Positions 8,806-16,366 of a stretch of 64,000 nt of DNA are shown in pieces. A program made the position numbers and the translations under genes. The notes beneath the pieces are model-generated. The model saw only the letters and a program-made list of their open reading frames with translations, did no database searches and was not told the DNA's origin. Every line of letters begins with the position of its first letter. The stretch's first letter is position 1. Source of the DNA: CAVVUF01 sp963751425 (GTDB lineage Bacteria; Chloroflexota; Anaerolineae; Anaerolineales; UBA4823); contig CAVVUF010000001.1 of NCBI GenBank assembly GCA_963751425.1, positions 372,001 through 436,000 of the forward strand, written 5' to 3'.

Positions 8806-9744
8806 TTGCTTTCTTCAGATGTTGTGTCGAGTTTGTTAGCAAGCTGGGATTTACCTCCGCTTATCTCCGTCAAAACGTTTGAGACCTCCGATTATTGGTG
8901 CTCCGGAAATGTCTTCTTTGTAGAAACAATCGATGAAAAATTAGTATTGAAACGGATGACGGTTCAGCCTGTACACGAATCACAATATGCACTATTAACG
9001 GCCCTTCTCGCACATGGGGTGCCTGTAGCAGTTCCAAAGCTGACCCGGTCAGGGGAACCTTACGCCAGGCAAGGTGATGAGGTTTTTTGCCTTTCGCCTT
9101 ACCTGGCTGGCGCAGCGATTTCGGATCATTATTCGGCAGGTTCTGAAATGCGGGCACAGCGTTTTGGAACTGCCCTCGCCCAGCTCCACATGGCGTTAAA
9201 TCAATGCAAGCATCTCGTGAAGGTTCCCGAAATGGATTTACTGCAGCAGGTAACCGCGGCCAGCCAGGTGGTGAGAGAGTTGGGCAGAGACTATGCCACG
9301 GACGCCGTCCAAACAGTGCTGTTGGAGCTGAACCATGGCCTCGCCGTGCTCAACCAGGAATTACCCATCCAATTGATCCACCGAGATGCACATCCCGCCA
9401 ATATGCTATTTCTCGACGAACACTTAACCGGTTGGCTGGACTTTGAGCTAATCGTACGAGGAGCGCGGCTGTTTGATCTCTGTTACTGCGCGACCAGTAT
9501 GCTGATGAATGGGATGGATGATCCCGAAAAACGATTGCGCTGGCCAACTTTACTGACGGCTTTGGTGGACGGATATACCAGGGTGAATCCACTCACAGAA
9601 GTTGAACGCTCTGCGCTTTGGTACGTTCTGCTGTCAATCGAGGTGATTTTTGCAGCGTATTTTCATCATAGCAAGGATAATAAAGGGGTGGCACAAAATC
9701 TCGAGGCGTTAGCATGGATTTACGAGAATCGAAAAAGGATTTAA
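8806..9744 (+). CDS. Aminoglycoside phosphotransferase (APH)-fold kinase
   Basis: A 312-residue protein kinase-like enzyme of the APH/homoserine kinase family. The catalytic loop IHRDAHPANMLF (HxDxxxxN) and the metal-binding WLDFE are intact near residues 193-216, and the ATP-anchoring KRM lysine is near residue 46. Likely substrates are small-molecule alcohols; resistance to an antibiotic is not implied by fold alone. The TTG at 8806 is preferred: GAGGAG lies seven bases upstream, whereas an earlier TTG at 8791 sits before that site. The cupin gene follows closely. Confidence 0.8.
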   Translation: MLSSDVVSSLLASWDLPPLISVKTFETSDYWCSGNVFFVETIDEKLVLKRMTVQPVHESQYALLTALLAHGVPVAVPKLTRSGEPYARQGDEVFCLSPYLAGAAISDHYSAGSEMRAQRFGTALAQLHMALNQCKHLVKVPEMDLLQQVTAASQVVRELGRDYATDAVQTVLLELNHGLAVLNQELPIQLIHRDAHPANMLFLDEHLTGWLDFELIVRGARLFDLCYCATSMLMNGMDDPEKRLRWPTLLTALVDGYTRVNPLTEVERSALWYVLLSIEVIFAAYFHHSKDNKGVAQNLEALAWIYENRKRI

Positions 9745-9749
9745 TTCGG

Positions 9750-10127
9750 ATGATTAACAACGCGTCTCTCCCAACCTGGGTTCACAACCTTTACAATGAA
9801 GATCAAGGCATCCAGCGCACTCTCGCCGAGGGGGTGAGAGCGCGCATCTTTGCTGGTGAACACGCCATGCTCTCCATCGTACGGTTTGAACCCAATGCCA
9901 CCCATGCGCCGCACAGCCACCCGCAGGAGCAGTGGGGTGTTCTGCTCGAAGGGGAAGGCACCCGTCTGCAAGGCGGTGAGGCAGTGCCTGTGAAAGCGGG
10001 TGACTTCTGGCATACCCCCGGCGGCGTCTCCCATACGCTTCAGGCTGGTCCAGCGGGGGCGCTCGTACTCGACATTTTCAGCCCGCCCCGTCCAGAATAC
10101 ACTCAGCCAGGCGAAGGCATCGGATAG
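9750..10127 (+). CDS. Cupin-domain protein
   Basis: A 125-residue single-domain cupin. Motif 1 is THAPHSHPQEQWGVLLEGEG near residues 49-68, with the His-His-Glu metal ligands. Motif 2 is GDFWHTPGGVSHTL near residues 83-96, with the last His. Small cupins bind metals and act as isomerases, dioxygenases or sensors; no specific role can be assigned. ATG 9750 lies just past the kinase stop. An in-frame ATG at 9714 would overlap that gene and is less likely. Confidence 0.8.
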   Translation: MINNASLPTWVHNLYNEDQGIQRTLAEGVRARIFAGEHAMLSIVRFEPNATHAPHSHPQEQWGVLLEGEGTRLQGGEAVPVKAGDFWHTPGGVSHTLQAGPAGALVLDIFSPPRPEYTQPGEGIG

Positions 10128-10169
10128 GCCTCCGCCGGTTCAAAATAAGCGAAAACAACCCATTGAAAT

Positions 10170-10592
10170 ATGACAATGTATCCAAAACCCCTCCTCCATA
10201 AGATCGACTGCATCCGGATCTATGTTCCAGACCTCGCAGCAGGGCTTTCCTTTTATCGTGACCAGCTGGGACATCAGCTCATTTGGAAGACTGAACATGC
10301 GCTGGGTCTGCGGATGCCGGAGACGGATGCTGAAATTGTCCTGCAAGATGAAGATAAAGTCTACGAGGTAGATTTTAAGGTGGATTCAGTCGAGGAAGCT
10401 GCCAGGCGATTCGTTGAAGCAGGCGCGAAAGTCAGTGTGTCGCCCTTTGATATTCCCATCGGTCGGTGTGCCGTCATTCTTGATCCGTGGGGAAACCCAT
10501 TCGTCCTGTTGGATACGAGCAAGGGTTTATATGCCACGGATGCCAATGGGAATGTAACCGGGAACGTTAAGGTGGAGAAACCAGGCGAATGA
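10170..10592 (+). CDS. VOC-family (glyoxalase/bleomycin resistance fold) protein
   Basis: A 140-residue protein with two beta-alpha-beta-beta-beta units. The first is IDCIRIYVPDLAAGLSFYRDQLGH; the second ends RCAVILDPWGNPFVLLDTSKG, the classic tail of this fold. The usual metal-binding Glu/His positions are not all evident (no N-terminal His), so catalytic activity is uncertain. Two ATGs (10170 and 10176) are available and neither has a strong ribosome site. The following 250 bases hold no gene that I can support. Confidence 0.75.
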   Translation: MTMYPKPLLHKIDCIRIYVPDLAAGLSFYRDQLGHQLIWKTEHALGLRMPETDAEIVLQDEDKVYEVDFKVDSVEEAARRFVEAGAKVSVSPFDIPIGRCAVILDPWGNPFVLLDTSKGLYATDANGNVTGNVKVEKPGE

Positions 10593-10842
10593 TCAAGGAA
10601 ATACTTTGCGAAACAGCAGTAGATTACGAAGCCAGCCGGATGGGGGCAAAACCCCTGTGTTGGAGGCCTATGATGGCTGTCCATGTTATTCGCAACCGGT
10701 TCGGAAAGCCCCTATGCCGCGTTATGCCGGCCCAGAAAAGCTCTAGAGAGCGGCCGTGAAGCATTCTCCACCGCACTGGGATTTCAGATACACTTTGGCC
10801 TAATTGCAAGCGGCGATGAATTGGTAAAAGGGAGACAAAAAG

Positions 10843-12075
10843 ATGGAAGCACAACTCCAAAAATGTAATTCTCACATGCAGAGGCTGTGTGCTGAGATCC
10901 CCAACCGGAGTGTGGGCAGTGAAGGAAACCGGGCCGCGTCCAGTTATTTTGAACGGATCGTATCGTCACTGGGCTGGGAAATCGAGACGCAGGAATTTTC
11001 TGCCCTGGATTGGATCGATGGTGGAGCCAGCCTGCACTGCGGCGAGGCGGATTTTCAAGTATTTGTGAGCCCTTATGCACCTGGCTGCGCGGTTGAAGCG
11101 CCACTGATTCCAGTCTCGAGGGTTGAGGAGCTTGAGGGGGCAGCCATTCAGGGGAAAATCGTTCTGCTGCACGGCGACATTGCCAGGGAACAGCTAATGC
11201 CCAAGAATTTCGTATTCTACAATCCAGAAGAACACCAGCGCATCATTTCATTGCTTGAGAAAGGTGCTCCCGAAGCGATCATCTGTGCAACCGGCAGAAA
11301 CGCAGCCCTGGCCGGGGGTGTCTACCCATTTCCACTGATCGAAGATGGAGATTTTGAGATCCCCTCTGTGTACATGACCGAAGAGGAGGGCAGCCGGCTT
11401 TTACTCTTTGCAGATGCGAACCCAGGCAGCACAGTCCTCCTGAAATCCATCTCCACGCGCTTGCCAGGAAATGGGGCCAACGTGATCGCCCGAAAAGGCG
11501 ATCCATCTGGTAAACGATTGGTCATCACCGCTCATATCGATGCCAAGAAAGGCACCCCCGGCGCCATCGACAATGCCAGCGGGGTGGTGGTCCTGCTTCT
11601 GCTGGCAGAGCTATTGAAAAATTACGCAGGAACTTTGCTAATCGAGATCGTGGCGTTGAATGGCGAAGATTATTACGCGGTTCCGGGTCAGATGCTTTAT
11701 CTCCAACAGAATCGAAACAGGTTTTCTGAAGTCCTGCTGAATATCAATATTGATGGGGCGGGGTATTGGGAAGGCAAATCGGCTTTTTCCTTTTATAACC
11801 TGCCAGAAGAGATCGAGCTTTCGCTGAGAGAGGTGATCGCCTGTTTTGATGGGATCGCAGTGGGGACGCCTTGGTATCAAGGGGACCACAGCATCTTTAT
11901 CCAGAATGGCTGCCCCGCCGTGGCAGTCTCATCCCAGTGGTTTACAGACAATATCAATTCACAAGAGATCACGCACACCCCAAAAGATAACCAGGAGATT
12001 GTCGACTGCCAACGCTTGGTGGAGATTGCCCAGGCGCTGAAGCTTTTTATCACCCAAGATCAAACTCGTGCTTGA
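10843..12075 (+). CDS. M28-family zinc metallopeptidase
   Basis: A 410-residue aminopeptidase-type protein. The M28 metal ligands appear in order: AHIDA (His, near residue 232), GAIDNASG (bridging Asp, near 244), LNGEDYY (Glu pair, near 274), NIDGAG (Asp, near 304) and THTPKD (His, near 379). A PA-like insert lies around residues 85-205. No signal peptide is visible, so it may act inside the cell on imported peptides. The start ATG 10843 has GGGAG about ten bases before it. The usual M28 HxD pair reads HID here. Confidence 0.85.
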   Translation: MEAQLQKCNSHMQRLCAEIPNRSVGSEGNRAASSYFERIVSSLGWEIETQEFSALDWIDGGASLHCGEADFQVFVSPYAPGCAVEAPLIPVSRVEELEGAAIQGKIVLLHGDIAREQLMPKNFVFYNPEEHQRIISLLEKGAPEAIICATGRNAALAGGVYPFPLIEDGDFEIPSVYMTEEEGSRLLLFADANPGSTVLLKSISTRLPGNGANVIARKGDPSGKRLVITAHIDAKKGTPGAIDNASGVVVLLLLAELLKNYAGTLLIEIVALNGEDYYAVPGQMLYLQQNRNRFSEVLLNINIDGAGYWEGKSAFSFYNLPEEIELSLREVIACFDGIAVGTPWYQGDHSIFIQNGCPAVAVSSQWFTDNINSQEITHTPKDNQEIVDCQRLVEIAQALKLFITQDQTRA

Positions 12076-12220
12076 CTTTGAAATTAATCGGTGCAATAAT
12101 GAATATAGAAAATTGAATCTTGATGATGGTGGCATTGAACCAATGATCGTGTTTGGTCGCTCATCCCAACACCCAGCTAACACTATGAATGGGTAAGATC
12201 ATTGGGGAGCCAATAGCGAA

Positions 12221-12249
12221 ACCGGCCTTATCGGCCGGTCTTTTTTTTC
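12221..12249 (+). terminator. Rho-independent terminator or attenuator
   Basis: ACCGGCC at 12221-12227 pairs with GGCCGGT at 12233-12239, followed by eight T from 12240. It lies 146 bases after the M28 gene and only 17 bases before a possible short gene with its own ribosome site, so it could be the end of the M28 transcript or an attenuator ahead of the short gene. Confidence 0.75.
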
Positions 12250-12265
12250 TAAAAGGGAGGTGTCT

Positions 12266-12445
12266 ATGCAGAATATTCCAACGCAGCGCTATCAAAAATT
12301 CCGACAACCCATAAATCAACTTGTGCTTGCAGAGCAGCCAGGCCTGCAAAGAAATCTCCCTCTTTGGTCGGGTGTCATTGCGAGCCGCAGTTCCTTCGCA
12401 AACTCAGGACAAGTTTTTGGCTGCTTCGCCGCCAAAAAAAATTAA
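12266..12445 (+). CDS. Short ORF behind an attenuator-like leader, unknown
   Basis: ATG 12266 has GGGAGG eight bases upstream and gives a 59-residue peptide beginning MQNIPTQRYQKFRQPIN. That opening is reminiscent of the first residues of 2-isopropylmalate synthase, but the similarity is short and stops quickly. From about 12373 the frame runs through a dispersed GTCATTGCGAGC repeat and cannot be native coding sequence there. The likeliest reading is the remnant of a gene whose body was lost when the repeat arrived. A leader peptide is another possibility. Confidence 0.3.
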   Translation: MQNIPTQRYQKFRQPINQLVLAEQPGLQRNLPLWSGVIASRSSFANSGQVFGCFAAKKN

Positions 12446-12523
12446 ATAGAATTGATCCAATAAGAAAACTCAAATCCTGTTCATCCTGTCTATCCTGTTA
12501 GATTTAAAAAAAAGGAGCTTGAA

Positions 12524-13768
12524 ATGTTTCACCAATTAAGGAAAGTTATCTACCTTGTGGTCGTCTTGAGCCTTTTAGCTGCGGGCACGGCCTCTGCCAA
12601 CGGCTTGCCGACCTGGGTCACCGCTTTTGACCCGGGACCTTACCTGATGCCAGATCCCGAAACAGGTGAGGTATCCTATTTCGTCCATTCTGTCGAGGAA
12701 TTTAAGAACGATCTCTACATCGTCGCCGGCAATCCAGGTTGGTTCACCGGTGTACAAGGTCCCGGCCGGGTATTCCGCTCTCCGGACGGTATGAGCTGGG
12801 AGCCGGTCACCGTGCTGGGCTTTGGCCTGGGCAGCGTGGAAGACGAATGCGGAACCAACTATTATGACACAACCTGGGACATGACCGTTTTCCAGAACAT
12901 GCTCTACATGCTGCCATTCGATGGCTGCTATACCCGCCCTGGCATGATCCTGCGCTCCAGCGACGGCGTGAATTGGGAGAGCGTCGCCGATACGGCAGAG
13001 CTTGGTTCCGTCTGGGGCTTGGAGTGGGGAGCAGCCTATCATGGTCAGTTCCATAAATTTGGGGTTTTCAAGGGTATGCTGTATGTGGATATGGATAATT
13101 TTTATTCAGAGACAAATCAGCAAGATTTAAAGATCTTCCGCTCGCCCACCGGCGACCCTGGCACCTGGGAAGAAGTCGCCGATTTTCCTGACTGGGGCTC
13201 TCCAGGATCGTTCCAGACCTTCAAGGGCGGCTTATACGTGGCCAGCGATGGGATCTACGTCTATGATGCCGATAATGATATATGGAACCAATTATCCGAT
13301 CAGATCTGGCGCAGCTTTGACGGGTTGACCTGGGAGAAAGTGGCGGATGGATTTGGCAATGCGGGGGTAACCACCCTGGGAGGCATGCTGGATTATAAAG
13401 GTTATCTGTATGCAGGCGCTGGCTACTATACAGGCACCGGATCGCAGATCTGGCGCAGCCAGGATGGCTTGCAGTGGGAGCCAGTGATGATGGATGGCTT
13501 TGGCAACCCGAACAATGAAAAGATCGACGGCTTTGGCATCTACCTGGGTAAGCTGTATGCCTACGCGGTGAACTGGACGGATGGCGGGTCGGTCTACCGC
13601 ACGCAGGATGCCCAAACTTGGGAGCAAGCCAGCGAGCTTGGCTGGGGCAATCCGAATTATTACTGCACACACCATATTTCGGACCAGGTGGTCTTCAAGG
13701 ATGAGTTCTACATGGGTGTCTTGGGTCCCCAGGGCGTGCTGCTCAAGATGCCACATCCCGATAAGTAA
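12524..13768 (+). CDS. Secreted six-repeat beta-propeller protein (Asp-box/BNR-like)
   Basis: A 414-residue exported protein. A signal peptide covers residues 1-26 (cleavage near TASANG). Six repeats share the core RSxDGxxWExV: RSPDGMSWEPV, RSSDGVNWESV, RSPTGDPGTWEEV, RSFDGLTWEKV, RSQDGLQWEPV and RTQDAQTWEQA, the last being degenerate. This Asp-box-like core suggests a six-bladed propeller. No sialidase catalytic Arg triad can be identified, so a binding or scaffold role is as likely as glycosidase activity. The ribosome site AAGGAG precedes ATG 12524, and a tandem CATCCTGTC word repeat lies just upstream. Confidence 0.78.
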   Translation: MFHQLRKVIYLVVVLSLLAAGTASANGLPTWVTAFDPGPYLMPDPETGEVSYFVHSVEEFKNDLYIVAGNPGWFTGVQGPGRVFRSPDGMSWEPVTVLGFGLGSVEDECGTNYYDTTWDMTVFQNMLYMLPFDGCYTRPGMILRSSDGVNWESVADTAELGSVWGLEWGAAYHGQFHKFGVFKGMLYVDMDNFYSETNQQDLKIFRSPTGDPGTWEEVADFPDWGSPGSFQTFKGGLYVASDGIYVYDADNDIWNQLSDQIWRSFDGLTWEKVADGFGNAGVTTLGGMLDYKGYLYAGAGYYTGTGSQIWRSQDGLQWEPVMMDGFGNPNNEKIDGFGIYLGKLYAYAVNWTDGGSVYRTQDAQTWEQASELGWGNPNYYCTHHISDQVVFKDEFYMGVLGPQGVLLKMPHPDK

Positions 13769-13811
13769 GCTTAATCAATTTGGAAGAAAAAGATTCTTCC
13801 ACCTCTGTACA

Positions 13812-13859
13812 GACCCCTGGAGTTTCTCGAGATGCGAAGCATAATCGACCCCAGGGGTC
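13812..13859. promoter_or_regulatory. Nine-base inverted repeat upstream of the SnoaL-like gene
   Basis: GACCCCTGG (13812-13820) is perfectly mirrored by CCAGGGGTC (13851-13859), 30 bases apart. There is no following T run, so it is not a standard terminator. It lies between the propeller gene stop and the ribosome site of the next gene. An operator or an mRNA hairpin are both possible. Confidence 0.4.
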
Positions 13860-13903
13860 CAGCTGGTAACATAATCATTGATTTAGCATGAAGGAGAGAC
13901 AAT

Positions 13904-14305
13904 ATGTCTGCAATTTCTGCAGTTCAAACACATGGTGCAATCGAGAACGCTAACAAGGATTTCATGTTAGCTTTTGGAAAAGGCGATGCAGCGGGCGTGG
14001 CAAGCCTGTACTCAGAAAACGGCCAGATTTTACCCGCCAATTTCGGTATCATCACCGGACGAAGGGGCGTTCAGGATTTCTGGCAAGCGGTGATGAACAT
14101 GGGGATCAAGGCTGCAAAACTTGAGACGATTGAAGTCGAATTCCATGGCAAAATCGCCTTTGAGGTGGGTAAATACACTTTGCTCGATGGCAACATGTTA
14201 GTGCTCGATACGGGTAAATACGTTGTGATCTGGAAGAACGACAGCACCAGTTGGCAGTTGTATCGCGACATCTGGACCACCAGCGCTCCGCTACCTACCG
14301 CATAG
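13904..14305 (+). CDS. SnoaL/DUF4440-like NTF2-fold protein
   Basis: A 133-residue protein of the ketosteroid-isomerase-like (NTF2) fold: an N-terminal helix (AIENANKDFMLAFGKGDAAGVASLYSE, shown only in part: FMLAFGKGDAAGVASLY), then the LPANFGIITGRRGVQDFW turn and a curved sheet ending WQLYRDIW. These proteins may be isomerases, hydrolases or small-molecule binding units, and sequence alone does not decide. The start ATG 13904 has AGGAGAG seven bases upstream. The gene stands alone between the propeller protein and the promoter of the following membrane protein. Confidence 0.75.
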   Translation: MSAISAVQTHGAIENANKDFMLAFGKGDAAGVASLYSENGQILPANFGIITGRRGVQDFWQAVMNMGIKAAKLETIEVEFHGKIAFEVGKYTLLDGNMLVLDTGKYVVIWKNDSTSWQLYRDIWTTSAPLPTA

Positions 14306-14395
14306 AAAATTTACCGGCGATCAAGTGGATCGCGCCTGCTGCTTCCTATAAATTTCGTCCACCAGTTTTGGGATAAACCCAGGCGTTTAAGTTAA

Positions 14396-14424
14396 TTGAC
14401 ACGCTGTCCGGATCATGTCATAAT
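14396..14424 (+). promoter_or_regulatory. Consensus-like sigma-70 promoter
   Basis: TTGACA at 14396-14401, a 17-base spacer and CATAAT at 14419-14424. This is the best match to the housekeeping promoter consensus in the window. Predicted start of transcription is near 14431, giving a leader of about 40 bases before the membrane protein ATG at 14470. Confidence 0.75.
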
Positions 14425-14469
14425 GAACGAGAGGGATAGACGCAGTCCGCAGCCCTTCGGAGGCGATCC

Positions 14470-14892
14470 ATGCAAAAGAAAGACGTTTTGACCAAGGTTC
14501 TTGCCATCGCCGGGACAGTTCTGGTGTGGTTCCCAATCCTGGCGCCGGTCTTCTTCTCCATCGAGCATTTCTTGAGAGCCCGCCGTTTCATGATCGACTA
14601 TCTCATGCCGGCGGAGCTCTTCCCAGCGGTCTTACTCGGCGGCATCCTGCTGCTTTGGGCGGCCTTCCGGGCTAAGAGGCAGCGCAAGCTCACCGCCTGG
14701 AGCTTCGCCGCGGCCATCGTCTTGCCCTTCCTCGGAGTTGGCCTGGCAGCCGTCACCGGGCTGGCTTCGGGTGAGACGGCGGAGGGCGGCTGGCAGTCAG
14801 CGCTGGTCTTCGCTTTCATCGCCCTATATATCCTGGCAGTGATCCTCCTGGGCGTGGCAGGCATCTTGTTGATCAGGGATGTGTTCAAGTAA
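14470..14892 (+). CDS. Small four-helix membrane protein, unknown function
   Basis: A 140-residue integral membrane protein with four hydrophobic segments: about residues 11-31, 52-66, 79-97 and 112-134. Basic residues (RAKRQRK) lie between helices two and three, and the C-terminus is short and positively charged (RDVFK). No catalytic or transport motif is recognisable. ATG 14470 has CGGAGG six to seven bases upstream and a strong promoter at 14396-14424. The gene is convergent with the lipoprotein gene, only 15 bases from its stop. Confidence 0.7.
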   Translation: MQKKDVLTKVLAIAGTVLVWFPILAPVFFSIEHFLRARRFMIDYLMPAELFPAVLLGGILLLWAAFRAKRQRKLTAWSFAAAIVLPFLGVGLAAVTGLASGETAEGGWQSALVFAFIALYILAVILLGVAGILLIRDVFK

Positions 14893-14907
14893 CTCGTTAC
14901 GGCAAGT

Positions 14908-16107
14908 TCACTTCTCCAGGGAGAGATACCGTTTGTTCAACCCGCTGAAATCGAGGATGGGCTCAAAGATCAAAACAACATCTGTTTCGCCTACCCCGGC
15001 CTCAAGGACTGACCAGCCTTCGCATTCTCCACCCGGGTAAAGGGTGCAAGCTAGAACTGGATTGGGGGGAACCACGAAGGTCGTATTGTCATAGATGACA
15101 TTTTTACTCCCTGTCGTCGTATAGGAACCCCCATTTCCATAGACAAGCTGCGGCTTCTCTTCCGTTGCGATATTGCGCACATGGGTTTTAACGACAATGT
15201 ATTCCAATCCAGCCGAGGGGGGGTCGTTATACGAATTGGCTTCCTTTACGATGTTCCAGGCTTCCTGCCCACGCACAACCTCTAAAACGGTGACTTCCCA
15301 ATCTTCTGTGATGACCTTTTCGTTGATGGGTGCGGGATTGCTCTGCTTCACTCCCAGGTCATTTGGCTTGATCGCTGCCAGGTCCGGGGATATGCTGATC
15401 GATGCGCCTTCATCGAGAGCAATATATCGCTCCGTATCTTCTTCAAAATTCATCGCTTCATCGAAAACCAGGATCATGTTCCCTTCACCTTGGGCAACCA
15501 TAAATTGCACCCATCCATCGGCTTCTCCTCCGGTCAATAGCGTTGCGTCCAGCTGAGGCTCGGGACCGATGACCGGAGCCGAGCCGCAGGTATATTGGAT
15601 GATGCGGTCACCTGTGGCACTGAAGTCGCAGTAATTAATATTGTGTTCTTCGCTGTCCGCATAGGTGCTTTTGACATGCAGCTTTGCGAGCAGATATTCC
15701 ATCCCCTGTGCAGCTTCCACATTATAGTCATAGGCTGCCTGGATCTCTTTCCAGGCTTCTTCACCGCGTTTGACCTCCAGCACCTGGATATCCCAGTTGG
15801 GAGCCGAAACAAGCTCTGTGGCAGGGAAAGGGTTGCTCCGGCTCATCCCTGGAGGTGCTGCGACTGGCGTATCCGTGGGAATGATGGTAGCGGTGGGCAG
15901 AGGCGCCTGCGTAGGCTTGGTCGTCGCCGTTGCTTCAGGAGCCTTCGTGGAGACCATCGTGCTGGACGGTTCAACTTGAGCTTGCTCAACGGTTGGAGCT
16001 GGTTGAGTCGGTTCGGCGGCACTGCCCAGGTTGCAAGCCAGAGAAACGATGGCAAAGATCCCCACAAAGAATAATAGAGGTTTATCAATTCGAGCTGCCT
16101 TCATCAT
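14908..16107 (-). CDS. Lipoprotein with two DUF4352-like domains
   Basis: A 399-residue lipoprotein. The signal peptide ends at the lipobox SLAC (Cys near residue 25). A Thr/Pro/Ala-rich linker follows to about residue 85. Two homologous beta-sandwich units follow, each opening SNP.P..E.V....W.....LEVKRG-EAW and ending in a conserved GW....G....LIF stretch, an internal duplication of a DUF4352 or telomeric-repeat-binding-like immunoglobulin domain. It should be anchored on the outer face of the membrane; its ligand is unknown. ATG 16107 is preferred over TTG 16119, with AAGGAG upstream. Confidence 0.75.
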   Translation of the reverse strand: MMKAARIDKPLLFFVGIFAIVSLACNLGSAAEPTQPAPTVEQAQVEPSSTMVSTKAPEATATTKPTQAPLPTATIIPTDTPVAAPPGMSRSNPFPATELVSAPNWDIQVLEVKRGEEAWKEIQAAYDYNVEAAQGMEYLLAKLHVKSTYADSEEHNINYCDFSATGDRIIQYTCGSAPVIGPEPQLDATLLTGGEADGWVQFMVAQGEGNMILVFDEAMNFEEDTERYIALDEGASISISPDLAAIKPNDLGVKQSNPAPINEKVITEDWEVTVLEVVRGQEAWNIVKEANSYNDPPSAGLEYIVVKTHVRNIATEEKPQLVYGNGGSYTTTGSKNVIYDNTTFVVPPNPVLACTLYPGGECEGWSVLEAGVGETDVVLIFEPILDFSGLNKRYLSLEK

Positions 16108-16252
16108 GTTTAGCAACACTCCTTCTTATGTTTTTAGGTTTCTTTTGTTATCCCTTTCACTATTCTAAACGAATATCCCCCAGGATCCGCGCAGCTGCAG
16201 CCATACAAATATGTAAGGAATAGGTGTGAAGCATCCCGCCTTACCCGTGGTA

Positions 16253-16318
16253 AAACCAAAGGGACTTGTGGTGATGTGCGATGAACTCAACGTCTAATAT
16301 CACGGACCCTTAGGTTTT
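16253..16318 (-). terminator. Terminator-like hairpin after SARP regulator 1
   Basis: Read on the minus strand, AAAACCTAAGGG pairs with CCCTTTGGTTTT across a loop of about 40 bases, ending in four T. It sits about 50 bases past the regulator's stop and directly abuts a 16-base match to the 3' end of tRNA-Gly (16321-16336), as in the repeat module at 23.4-23.6 kb. Confidence 0.5.
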
Positions 16319-16320
16319 GA

Positions 16321-16340
16321 GCGGGTGAACGGATTTGAAT
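16321..16340 (-). repeat. tRNA-Gly 3'-end fragment
   Basis: GCGGGTGAACGGATTT on the plus strand matches the 3' end (T arm and acceptor) of the tRNA-Gly gene at 23580-23651 for sixteen bases and then diverges. A terminator-like stem adjoins it, followed by a D-arm-like GGGTAAGGCGGG. It is a decayed copy of the tRNA/terminator module. Confidence 0.6.
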
Positions 16341-16366
16341 TTAGAAAGAATAGTTGTCAGGTGAAA

